Shown here in pieces: positions 1 through 6,268 of a stretch of 11,492 nt of DNA. The stretch's first letter is position 1, and each line of letters opens with the position of its first letter. The notes below the pieces were generated by a model. That model ran no database searches. It worked only from the letters and a program-made list of their open reading frames with translations, and had not been told where the DNA came from. Source of the stretch: Planctomycetaceae bacterium (GTDB lineage: Bacteria; Planctomycetota; Planctomycetia; Pirellulales; Thermoguttaceae). The DNA lies in contig WRMR01000111.1 in NCBI GenBank assembly GCA_009776995.1, forward strand, positions 1-11,492, given 5' to 3'. The position numbers and the translations under genes were made by a program.

Positions 1-78
1 AAAAACTTCCTTCTTGACTCCGAAGAGTTGCTTGAATTCCGCGTCGTTTTTGGTCAATGCACGATGCCAGCGTTCCAT
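1..78 (-). CDS. Possible transposase N-terminus, cut by window edge
   Basis: Only the first 26 codons are visible, starting at the ATG at 78-76 and running off the left edge without a stop. The peptide contains a stretch reading DAEFKQLFGVKKEVF. This resembles the opening of IS5-type (DDE superfamily) transposases, where a short 'F..L.GV....F' helix-turn-helix segment follows the start. An AAGG lies about eight bases upstream of the ATG. The resemblance comes from memory of the family over a very short stretch, so it is a weak call and could equally be a chance ORF. No terminal inverted repeat can be defined, because the other end of any element lies outside the window. If real, it marks the AT-rich left part of the window as mobile or accessory DNA. 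Confidence 0.3.
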   Translation of the reverse strand, partial: MERWHRALTKNDAEFKQLFGVKKEVF

Positions 79-186
79 CTTTGCAGCCTTGTTGCAGGAA
101 TGAAAACGCGGTAAAATAACAAAAAGCAACAAAATCAACCAATACCAATTTCTCTAATTTTGCTAATTTGATGTTTCAGAAAAAGT

Positions 187-999
187 CTACTTTTCTTTAG
201 GGAAACAGCCGCAGCTGACTTCCATACTTTGAATCACCCCTCGCATAACGTTAACGTCAAGTTCTTGTCCTTCAGCAATAGGGAGGAAATAGATAGTTCC
301 ATGAATGGGGCAAGAAATACACTGCCAATCAAAATACCTATGGTTGAGTTCACCACTTACGAAAAGTAAGAGTCCTTCCCAATTCCTTCGAGAGAACGAT
401 TCAGAACATTTCACGTTGCGTGGAACTATTACTGGACGTAAAGAAATGATAAAAGTATGCCAGCCAACTTCTCTGCGGCTCATCGACCAGTGGAAATCAT
501 TTGGCATCATGTTGTAAGATTCAAGGCGTAATTGAGAGAGTGTCAAAAAAGTTTTTTGTGTTGGATGCAACCGCGATGCCGCTTGTAAAACCTCCGGTAT
601 GCATAGCGAGTCCTGTGTTACTCTAATACTAATTTTTTCATTGTGGAATTTAGTGCTATTAGACTCAACAGCACTTCTACTATTAACAATGGACATATCA
701 GGAGGCAAGTGGAACCGCACACAGCCAACTGAATGCTCTACCCAATTTTCTGGAATATCTATTATTGGCATAGGACTATTTGATATCTTTTTAATATCTT
801 TCAGGAGCGGTTTGAGTCGCCATTCACCATATTTCCACAATAAATGGGGCCAATAGTATCCAAACAACCCTCCAGCAATCAAGAGAGCTACAACTACACA
901 CAAAATCCTAGTAGAGGACTTTTTAGATTTAAGTTTATCGGTATGACTACAATCCATGATAAGTTCTTTCAAAATAGACCTTTTCTCTAACCTCGCCAA
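187..999 (-). CDS. Hypothetical membrane-anchored protein
   Basis: A 270-residue protein that I do not recognise. The N-terminus is basic (many K/R in residues 1-30), followed by one hydrophobic segment at about residues 31-49. The rest is soluble and would face the periplasm or cell exterior if this is a signal anchor. No catalytic motif is evident. Six cysteines lie in the mature part, including a late CISC pair (about residue 228) and a near-terminal CGC. The start chosen is a TTG at 999-997, three bases after a strong AGGAGG; that spacing is short. An ATG at codon 15 is the alternative, with no good ribosome site. The gene is clearly more AT-rich than the genes from 1634 on, which suggests separate ancestry. 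A short AT-rich inverted repeat (178-183 with 191-196) spans the stop codon and could be a weak terminator. Confidence 0.55.
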   Translation of the reverse strand: MARLEKRSILKELIMDCSHTDKLKSKKSSTRILCVVVALLIAGGLFGYYWPHLLWKYGEWRLKPLLKDIKKISNSPMPIIDIPENWVEHSVGCVRFHLPPDMSIVNSRSAVESNSTKFHNEKISIRVTQDSLCIPEVLQAASRLHPTQKTFLTLSQLRLESYNMMPNDFHWSMSRREVGWHTFIISLRPVIVPRNVKCSESFSRRNWEGLLLFVSGELNHRYFDWQCISCPIHGTIYFLPIAEGQELDVNVMRGVIQSMEVSCGCFPKEK

Positions 1000-1158
1000 A
1001 GTCCTCCTATTTTACCGTAAAACGTTGCCTTTGATAGAATAGCGAAAAATTGCGATGCAAAAATTATGGTTAGAGAAAATGCCTAAATGGCCTGTCAAGC
1101 CGAAAATTTGAAGTCGACTAAAAACATGACAATTTCGTAAGATTTCAGCCAAATATTT

Positions 1159-1352
1159 ATAAAAACGAGACTGTAGCATAGCAATGGGTGATTGTTTTTC
1201 ACACGATGGCACAGAGAAATTGAAAAATGAGTTTTTTTCCTTTGTGCTCCTTGTGAAACCACGACAAAGCAACAGTTTTAGCCATAAGTTATTCGTGTAA
1301 ATCGATTTGCAAGGATCTCAACCCATTATTATGCTACAGTCTCCTTTTTTAT
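1159..1352. repeat. MITE-like element with long terminal inverted repeats
   Basis: The left arm at 1167-1189 and right arm at 1321-1343 are reverse complements over 23 positions: 21 Watson-Crick pairs, one G-T and one mismatch. The first 14 pairs are perfect (GAGACTGTAGCATA against TATGCTACAGTCTC). Outside the arms, AAAAA at 1161-1165 pairs with TTTTT at 1345-1349 and a couple of further bases, so the fold reaches about 1159-1352. Inside lies a second hairpin: 1209-1219 pairs with 1237-1247 (GCACAGAGAAA side, one mismatch, one G-U). The whole is about 180-194 bases, AT-rich and without a plausible gene. Length and structure fit a miniature inverted-repeat transposable element or a REP/ERIC-like repeat. 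A long structured RNA is the alternative. No clean target duplication is visible. Confidence 0.5.
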
Positions 1353-1402
1353 GCAATATCAGTTTTTAGTACACCTTTCTGTTTACAGTTTGCGTTAGGT
1401 AG

Positions 1403-1461
1403 TCATTCGTTATCCACGTCGCCTTGCGGCACGTATTTTCGCTTCGGAAGGTCACGAATGA
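1403..1461. repeat. Compact foldable element, possible structured RNA or REP-like palindrome
   Basis: An outer perfect 8-base inverted repeat (TCATTCGT at 1403-1410, ACGAATGA at 1454-1461) encloses a hairpin. In that hairpin ACGT at 1416-1419 pairs with ACGT at 1431-1434, and after one bulged C, GCC at 1421-1423 pairs with GGC at 1428-1430 around a TTGC loop. A weaker three-base stem lies at 1442-1450. Together these form a small three-way-junction shape in 59 bases. The function is not recognisable: a mobile palindromic repeat and a cis-acting RNA upstream of the isomerase gene are both possible. Confidence 0.3.
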
Positions 1462-1501
1462 AACACGGATACTCGTATTCAACACAAGATAATTTTGGAG
1501 G

Positions 1502-1529
1502 ATGACATGGAAAGATTTTTGGTTATAAT
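1502..1529 (+). promoter_or_regulatory. Candidate sigma-70-type promoter upstream of isomerase gene
   Basis: ATGACA (1502-1507), five of six to the -35 consensus, is separated by 16 bases from a perfect TATAAT (1524-1529). Transcription would begin near 1536, giving a leader of roughly 98 bases before the isomerase ATG at 1634. It overlaps the 17-codon ORF at 1507-1560, so both cannot be used from the same transcript start. Confidence 0.35.
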
Positions 1530-1560
1530 TAAAATCACTGTTTTACTGGAAAAATCGTGA
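1507..1560 (+). CDS. Possible 17-residue hydrophobic small protein or leader peptide
   Basis: An ATG at 1507 lies five bases after GGAGG (1497-1501), the best-placed Shine-Dalgarno in this part of the window. It opens a 17-codon frame ending in TGA at 1558-1560. The peptide, MERFLVIIKITVLLEKS, is hydrophobic in the middle with charged ends. It ends 73 bases before the isomerase start. It could be a leader peptide of the isomerase transcript, a tiny membrane peptide or chance. Against it, a good -10 hexamer lies inside the frame. Confidence rests only on the ribosome site and hydropathy. Confidence 0.2.
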   Translation: MERFLVIIKITVLLEKS

Positions 1561-1633
1561 CCATGTCTTGACCAACCGTGCAAACCATAACCTTCTTTTG
1601 CATACGACTGAACACAGATAAGGAACAATCATC

Positions 1634-3229
1634 ATGAAAAAAACCATTTATCTTGTCGCCAGCGGTGATTCGCGGCCTGCGGCCAACGAAACCTGTTGGG
1701 CCACGCAGGAAGCCATGGAAAAACAACTGACCGCCGCCATTGAGCAATTCGGCTGGAAGGTCGTGCGGGCACACCAGTACGACCCGTTCAAAAAACACGG
1801 CTTTCTCAATTCGCAGCGGCAGGGGCTGGATGTTTTCGCGACCATTCCGCAAGACGCTCCCGTTGTCGTGGCCGAATCGGTCTGGCAGTATTCGCACCAC
1901 ATTTACCCCGGTCTGCTCTTGCACAAAGGGCCGATCCTGACCATCGGGAACTGGTCGCCCACCTGGCCGGGACTGGTCGGATTACTGAACCTCAACGGCT
2001 GCCTCATCAAGGCCGGTCGCGAGTTTTCAACGCTCTGGAGCGTCGATTTCACCGACGAGTGGTTTCTGACACGGATGCAAACCTGGCTCGACCAGGGGAA
2101 AGTCGAACACGAAAACGAACATGTCAAGCCGTTCAAAAAACTGGCTGTTTCCGACGCGGACAAAGAACTTGGCCGGAAGCTGGCTCAACAACTTCGCGAC
2201 AGCAAGCCGATCATGGGCATTTTCGACGAAGGCTGCATGGGCATGTACAACGCATTGATCCAGGACGAATTGCTCTTCCCGCTCGGCATTTTCAAGGAAC
2301 GGCTCAGCCAGTCGGCTCTTTATTATGAGTCCACACAGGTTTCCGACGCCGAAGCCCAGGCTGTTTACCAGTGGGTCAAGGACAAGGGGCTGACCTTCCA
2401 TTACGGGACCGACCCGGTCAAAGACCTGACCGAAGATCAGGTTCTCTTGCAGTGCAAAATGTACGTCGCGGCGGTCCGAATGGCGGCAAACTTCGGTTGT
2501 GCGGTCATCGGCATCCAGTACCAATTGGGGCTGATGGACCTGATTCCTGCGAGCGATTTTGTTGAAGGGCTGCTGAACAACGCCGACCGTCCGCCAGTCA
2601 GGGACGCCAGCGGCAATGTGCTTTTCGCCGGCGAACCGGTCATTCATTTCAACGAAGTGGACGAAGGTGCCGGTCTTGATGCGTTGCTCAACAACCGCGT
2701 GGCTGCGGCACTGGGTCAGCCGGTCGAAACGACACTTCATGACGTTCGCTGGGGGGCGGAAGACCCGACCGGAACGGTGGACGGCTTCGTCTGGCTGTTG
2801 ATGATTTCCGGTGCGGTTCCGCCTGCTCATCTTGAAGGCGGCTGGAAAGGTTCTCATGCTTACCGTCAAAGTCCCATGTTCTTCAAAAAAGGCGGTGCAA
2901 CCCTTGCCGGAACGGGCCGTCCCGGTGAAATCGTCTGGTCGCGGATTTGCGTCGACGCCGGTGAACTCCGCATGGACATCGGTCGCGGGCGTGTGGTGTC
3001 GCTGCCCGAAGCGGAGGTCAAACGCCGTGCCGAACTGTCGAACCCGGAATGGCCGGTCGTCAGCGCAATCCTCGATGGTGTGACCCGCGACCAGTTTATG
3101 GGACGCCACCCGGCCAACCATATCCAGATCATTTACGCCAACGACGCGGCAAGTGCCGACCGGATGCTCACCGTCAAAGCCGCCATGGCCGATGAACTCG
3201 GCATCAAGGTCTCCACCTGCGGGTTGTAA
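1634..3229 (+). CDS. L-fucose isomerase-like sugar isomerase (FucI/AraA fold)
   Basis: A 531-residue cytoplasmic enzyme of the L-fucose/L-arabinose isomerase group, whose members interconvert aldoses and ketoses at a divalent-metal site. Recognisable stretches are DEGCMGMYN (about 198-206), GIQYQLGL followed by DFVEGLLNN (293-316), FNEVDEGAGLDAL (339-351) and RHPANHIQ near the C-terminus (491-498). By mental alignment to E. coli FucI, the metal ligands Glu337, Asp361 and His528 would correspond to E311, D343 and H492 or H496; this is inference. The protein is about 60 residues shorter than classical FucI (591 aa), so it belongs to a divergent subfamily and its substrate is uncertain (fucose, arabinose or another sugar). 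The start is supported by AAGGA about nine bases upstream. A candidate promoter lies at 1502-1529. No fucose kinase or aldolase is adjacent. Confidence 0.85.
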   Translation: MKKTIYLVASGDSRPAANETCWATQEAMEKQLTAAIEQFGWKVVRAHQYDPFKKHGFLNSQRQGLDVFATIPQDAPVVVAESVWQYSHHIYPGLLLHKGPILTIGNWSPTWPGLVGLLNLNGCLIKAGREFSTLWSVDFTDEWFLTRMQTWLDQGKVEHENEHVKPFKKLAVSDADKELGRKLAQQLRDSKPIMGIFDEGCMGMYNALIQDELLFPLGIFKERLSQSALYYESTQVSDAEAQAVYQWVKDKGLTFHYGTDPVKDLTEDQVLLQCKMYVAAVRMAANFGCAVIGIQYQLGLMDLIPASDFVEGLLNNADRPPVRDASGNVLFAGEPVIHFNEVDEGAGLDALLNNRVAAALGQPVETTLHDVRWGAEDPTGTVDGFVWLLMISGAVPPAHLEGGWKGSHAYRQSPMFFKKGGATLAGTGRPGEIVWSRICVDAGELRMDIGRGRVVSLPEAEVKRRAELSNPEWPVVSAILDGVTRDQFMGRHPANHIQIIYANDAASADRMLTVKAAMADELGIKVSTCGL

Positions 3230-3282
3230 GTGCCATGGATTAACTCAGGCGTCGTGCAATAATATACGTGAACATTTCAATC

Positions 3283-3310
3283 CGAGCCGCGAGAGTGTTC
3301 GAGCGGCTTG
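3283..3310. terminator. GC-rich hairpin between isomerase and lipid kinase genes
   Basis: Bases 3283-3290 pair with 3303-3310 in an eight-base stem (one G-U) around a 12-base loop, beginning 54 bases after the isomerase stop. No T-run follows, so intrinsic termination is doubtful. It ends only 16 bases before the chosen kinase ATG and could instead affect translation of that gene. Confidence 0.3.
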
Positions 3311-3326
3311 TCGTGTGAGTGCCCTT

Positions 3327-3737
3327 ATGACGGAAGAACCATCGGAAAAACACACGTTTATACACCAAAAACGCACTTGGCGGCGGAAGTTCGACGACGC
3401 GTTTCGCGGGATTTTTCAATCGATTCGTCAGCAGAGCAGTAGCTATCGCGTCCATTTTTTCTTTGCCCTGCTTGTTCCGATTTTTGGAATTATTCTGAGG
3501 TTACATCTTTGGGAGTGGTGTTTCGTGATTCTTTTAGTCGCGGTGGTCATTGCCACTGAAATGTTGAATACGGCTTTTGAAACGCTTTCCCGGGTCATCA
3601 CCGACAAGTACGACGAGCGAATCGGACTTGCCCTCGACATTGCCAGCGGTGCCGTGCTTGTCATTTCGATTTTCGCGGCAATCCTCGGTACATTGATTTT
3701 TGCAACGGCTTTATTACGGCTTTTTCAAGAATATTGA
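3327..3737 (+). CDS. dgkA: DgkA-type diacylglycerol/undecaprenol kinase
   Basis: A 136-residue integral inner-membrane kinase of the small DgkA family, which phosphorylates diacylglycerol or undecaprenol with ATP for lipid recycling. A soluble basic N-terminal helix is followed by three membrane segments at about residues 43-58, 62-78 and 106-130. The family signature is intact: E78, N81 and E85 in EMLNTAFE, and D104 in LALDIASGA. These match the spacing of E. coli E69, N72, E76 and D95. The C-terminal length is normal. The frame stays open upstream into the isomerase gene, but that extension reads in the wrong frame over it. The ATG at 3327 gives the usual family length, and a GTG four codons earlier is also possible. 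Neither has a strong ribosome site. It follows the isomerase gene by 97 bases in the same direction. Whether the lipid substrate is diacylglycerol or undecaprenol cannot be told. Confidence 0.85.
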   Translation: MTEEPSEKHTFIHQKRTWRRKFDDAFRGIFQSIRQQSSSYRVHFFFALLVPIFGIILRLHLWEWCFVILLVAVVIATEMLNTAFETLSRVITDKYDERIGLALDIASGAVLVISIFAAILGTLIFATALLRLFQEY

Positions 3738-3751
3738 TTTTCCAGGGTCGT

Positions 3752-3824
3752 TTCGGTCAAATCCCAAAAAACCAAAACTCGCTGTACCCTATTACCTCTT
3801 GCTGTCGAAATGGACTTGACCGAA
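3752..3824. repeat. Spaced 9-base inverted repeat, possible operator
   Basis: TTCGGTCAA (3752-3760) and TTGACCGAA (3816-3824) are perfect reverse complements 55 bases apart in the dgkA-reductase gap. The right copy ends two bases before the candidate -35 at 3827. The placement would suit binding by a dimeric regulator with looping, but chance is quite possible. Confidence 0.2.
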
Positions 3825-3826
3825 TC

Positions 3827-3855
3827 TGGACAAACTTCGGGAACCATGTTATGTT
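3827..3855 (+). promoter_or_regulatory. Candidate sigma-70-type promoter for reductase-mnmA pair
   Basis: TGGACA (3827-3832, five of six) and TATGTT (3850-3855, four of six) are 17 bases apart. The implied start is near 3862, about 43 bases before the reductase ATG. It lies in a 167-base gap, so a promoter here is reasonable. Confidence 0.3.
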
Positions 3856-3904
3856 AATTGATCATAAACTCTCAATCTGCTCCAACTTTTCGCAATAGAA
3901 TCCT

Positions 3905-4972
3905 ATGGAAAAAGTACGTCTCGGCAAAACCGGTTTGATGGTCTCACGGATTGCAATGGGTTGCATTCCGATTCAGCGATTGACGGAAAACGCGGCGGTT
4001 GAACTGTTGCATTATGCGTTCGACCACGGCGTCAACTTTTATGACACGGCCCATGTTTATACCGACAGCGAGGCGAAACTCGGCACCGCGTTTTCCGGTC
4101 ACCGACGTGAACATGTCGTCATCGCATCGAAAACGATGAGTACGACCTATCAAACAACCGTCGATCAACTTGACGAAAGCCTGCGACGGTTGAAAATGGA
4201 TTACATCGACATTTATCAATGGCATAATCCGGAAAACGGCTTCGAGAATTTTCAAAACGAACGCGGCCCGTACCAGGCGATGCAGGATGCTCAAAAGGCG
4301 GGCAAAATCCGGTTTCTTGGCGTCTCACAGCACAATCCCGCACGGGCAAAATTCGCCATTGACTCCGGGGCGTTTGATACGCTTCAGTTTCCACTTTCGG
4401 TTTTGTCGAGTCAGGCGGAAATTGACCTCACCTTCGATTGTGTCAAGCACGACGTTGGCGTGATTGCGATGAAAGCGATGTGCGGCGGACTTTTGAGCGA
4501 TGGCCGGTTGCCGTTCCTGTTTTTGAACCAGTATCGCCACATCGTTCCGATTTGGGGGCTGGAAACGATTAGGGAACTCGACCAGTTTCTCCAGTTGTCG
4601 CAAAATCCCGAACCGTTCACCGACGCAATGCAGGCCGAAATGGAAGAACTACGCAAGGAACTCGGTGACGAATTCTGTCGCGGTTGCGGCTACTGCCTGC
4701 CGTGTCCCGTCGGAATCACGCTGCCCATTGCGATGCGCATGGCGTCATTCCACAAACGCGGCATGTTTCACGGCAGCCTGTTCTCGCAACAACGGCTTGA
4801 GGAAATGCAACGAATCGACCGGTGCCGGCATTGCGGCGAGTGTGTTTCACGATGCCCTTATCACCTCGATGTTCCACGACTCCTCAAAAAACAACAGGCC
4901 GCCTACATGATGCTCCATGCAGAAAATGCGAGTTCCAATGCACGTAGTTCTTGCGATTTCAGGCGGTGTTGA
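3905..4972 (+). CDS. Aldo/keto reductase with C-terminal Fe-S cluster domain
   Basis: A 355-residue cytoplasmic oxidoreductase. Residues 1 to about 240 form the NAD(P)-dependent aldo/keto reductase barrel, starting with the typical LGKTGLMVSRIAMGC. The catalytic tetrad is visible as D47, Y52, K76 and H107 (FYDTAHVY, ASKT, QWHN). Residues 255 onward form a ferredoxin-like tail with two four-cysteine motifs: C258, C261, C264, C267 (CRGCGYCLPCP) and C308, C311, C314, C318 (CRHCGECVSRCP). Such reductases occur in many anaerobes and planctomycetes; their substrates are mostly unknown. No clear Shine-Dalgarno precedes the ATG, but the N-terminus matches the family. The last 13-20 residues lie beyond the usual family end and overlap the mnmA frame by up to 56 bases, so expression is probably coupled. 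A role in sulfur or tRNA chemistry would be inference only. Confidence 0.88.
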   Translation: MEKVRLGKTGLMVSRIAMGCIPIQRLTENAAVELLHYAFDHGVNFYDTAHVYTDSEAKLGTAFSGHRREHVVIASKTMSTTYQTTVDQLDESLRRLKMDYIDIYQWHNPENGFENFQNERGPYQAMQDAQKAGKIRFLGVSQHNPARAKFAIDSGAFDTLQFPLSVLSSQAEIDLTFDCVKHDVGVIAMKAMCGGLLSDGRLPFLFLNQYRHIVPIWGLETIRELDQFLQLSQNPEPFTDAMQAEMEELRKELGDEFCRGCGYCLPCPVGITLPIAMRMASFHKRGMFHGSLFSQQRLEEMQRIDRCRHCGECVSRCPYHLDVPRLLKKQQAAYMMLHAENASSNARSSCDFRRC

Positions 4973-6056
4973 CAGTACGGCGGCGGCTCTGCTTTTGACG
5001 CAAGCAGGCCATCAGGTCAGCGGCGTGTTCATGTTGCATCCCTGGCAGCCGGCACACGTCGCAGAGGAAGCCGCCGCCCTGGCCGGGCAACTTGGCATCG
5101 CGTTTCATATTGTCGATTTTTCGGCGGCGTTCGGGAAACTGATCGATGTGTTCGCCGACGAATATTTCGCCGGACGCACACCGAACCCCTGCGCTTTGTG
5201 TAACCGTGACATCAAATTCGGGCTACTGTTCGACACGATGCAACAGCTTGGCGGTGACTTTCTTGCAACAGGGCATTACATCCGGCGCATGACGCACGAA
5301 CAATGGCTCGCATCGCACCGGCAGTGGCATCTGGCCAACGGAACCGAGCCGGTTTCGGAAAGCCTGCAATCGTGTTTCGACGCGGAAACTCCGGCCATCT
5401 GTTGCGGACGTGACCCCGGCAAAGACCAGTCATACATCATGTTCAGCGTTGCGCGGGAGAAACTCGCGCGGCTCCTGTTTCCTGTCGGCGAATATGAAAA
5501 GACGGCTATTCGCGGGCTGGTCGCGGCGGCAGGCTACGATTTTTCACAAAAACGCGAAAGCCAGGAAATCTGTTTCGTGCCCGACCACGAGCATGTCCGG
5601 TTTATCAACGAACGCCGGTCGGGACGTACAACGTCGGGAAACCTGGTCTCGGTGACTGGTACGGTGCTTGGTACGCACGACGGCTTTGAGCAATTTACCA
5701 TCGGCCAGCGCAAGGGAATGCGGGTTGGTTTCGGTGAACGCCGCTACGTCGTGCGGCTCGACGCAAAGACCTGCGAAGTCGTCATCGGCACACGGGACGA
5801 CCTCGCCCGTTCGGAACTGACGGCATCATCCTGTCATTGGCTGATTCGTCCGCCGCAGAAACCCTTTCGCTGTCTGGTCAAAATCCGCTATCGCAGCCCG
5901 GCGGTCTGGGCCACGGTCACGCCATTGAGCAATGACGAAGCAACCACGCGAATTCGCGTCACATTTGACGAACCCCGCCACGCCATCGCACCGGGACAGG
6001 TTGCCGCCTGTTACCTCAACGACCGCATCATCGGCGGCGGATGGATTGACGTGTGA
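4917..6056 (+). CDS. mnmA: tRNA-specific 2-thiouridylase MnmA
   Basis: This enzyme activates U34 of tRNAs for Lys, Glu and Gln with ATP and inserts sulfur at C2 to give s2U34 in the cytoplasm. The 379-residue protein has the PP-loop SGGVDST at 15-21, the NPCALCNRDIKF block (90-101) with the first catalytic cysteine C95 (E. coli Cys102 equivalent), and GKDQSYIMF (168-176). The second catalytic cysteine is C219 in ESQEICFVPD (E. coli Cys199 equivalent). The C-terminal beta-barrel domains follow, including TIGQRKGMRVGFG and a late PGQVAACY. C92 is an additional cysteine three residues before C95. The start is ambiguous among ATGs at 4917, 4926 and 4938. The last gives the shortest N-terminus and the best family fit before the PP-loop. 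All three lie inside the reductase gene, suggesting translational coupling. Confidence 0.93.
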   Translation: MQKMRVPMHVVLAISGGVDSTAAALLLTQAGHQVSGVFMLHPWQPAHVAEEAAALAGQLGIAFHIVDFSAAFGKLIDVFADEYFAGRTPNPCALCNRDIKFGLLFDTMQQLGGDFLATGHYIRRMTHEQWLASHRQWHLANGTEPVSESLQSCFDAETPAICCGRDPGKDQSYIMFSVAREKLARLLFPVGEYEKTAIRGLVAAAGYDFSQKRESQEICFVPDHEHVRFINERRSGRTTSGNLVSVTGTVLGTHDGFEQFTIGQRKGMRVGFGERRYVVRLDAKTCEVVIGTRDDLARSELTASSCHWLIRPPQKPFRCLVKIRYRSPAVWATVTPLSNDEATTRIRVTFDEPRHAIAPGQVAACYLNDRIIGGGWIDV

Positions 6057-6120
6057 TGCTTGCGAAACCGGCGTACTATCGTTATGATGGCCTTACAAAA
6101 TCAGAGTACGAGGCATAAAA

Positions 6121-6232
6121 ATCAGAGGCGCGACGATAACGGAGCGGAATGGCCTTTCGCCATTCTGAATTCTGATACGTTGATTCTCATATCACCGCCC
6201 CATGACCGTCGCGGCTCTGATTTCGGCGGTCA
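6121..6232. terminator. Hairpin cluster between convergent genes, possible bidirectional terminator
   Basis: The 212-base gap between convergent mnmA and the GH5 gene holds two good hairpins. GAATGGC (6147-6153) pairs perfectly with GCCATTC (6159-6165) around a five-base loop, and an outer ATCAGA (6121-6126) pairs with TCTGAT (6171-6176). A second nine-base stem joins 6203-6211 with 6224-6232 (one G-U). Neither is followed by a T-run, so intrinsic termination is plausible from position but not proven. AAAATCAGAG occurs twice directly, 21 bases apart, on the left flank, and ATTCTGA occurs twice in tandem at 6162-6175. No convincing gene was seen here. Confidence 0.35.
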
Positions 6233-6268
6233 CGGCATGACAGCCCTGCCTTGTCGCTAATGCTTGCA

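Larger units (their letters stand above)
1000..1633. other. AT-rich intergenic region without a convincing gene
   Basis: About 630 bases separate the hypothetical gene (-) from the isomerase gene (+), so the two are divergent. The region contains a MITE-like inverted-repeat element (1159-1352), a folded element (1403-1461), a possible promoter (1502-1529) and a 17-codon ORF (1507-1560), each listed separately. A small perfect inverted repeat, TTTTA-CCG-TAAAA, lies at about 1010-1022, just upstream of the hypothetical gene. An 86-codon minus-strand reading frame across 1012-1272 was judged not coding because it lies across the repeat element and has no protein-like features. Confidence 0.6.

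Noticed and set aside
1012..1272. 86-codon minus-strand reading frame
   Set aside because: It lies across the inverted-repeat element, has no domain-like features, and its composition reads as translated non-coding DNA.
2027..3121. 364-codon minus-strand reading frame opposite the isomerase gene
   Set aside because: It is a shadow of the isomerase frame. The plus-strand protein has clear family motifs and the minus frame has none.
3153..3326. Longer N-terminus for the lipid kinase, beginning inside the isomerase gene
   Set aside because: The extra 58 residues are an out-of-frame reading of the isomerase end and exceed the family's normal length.
6060..6260. 66-codon plus-strand frame after mnmA
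   Set aside because: It covers the hairpin cluster between convergent genes, has no ribosome site and no recognisable feature.
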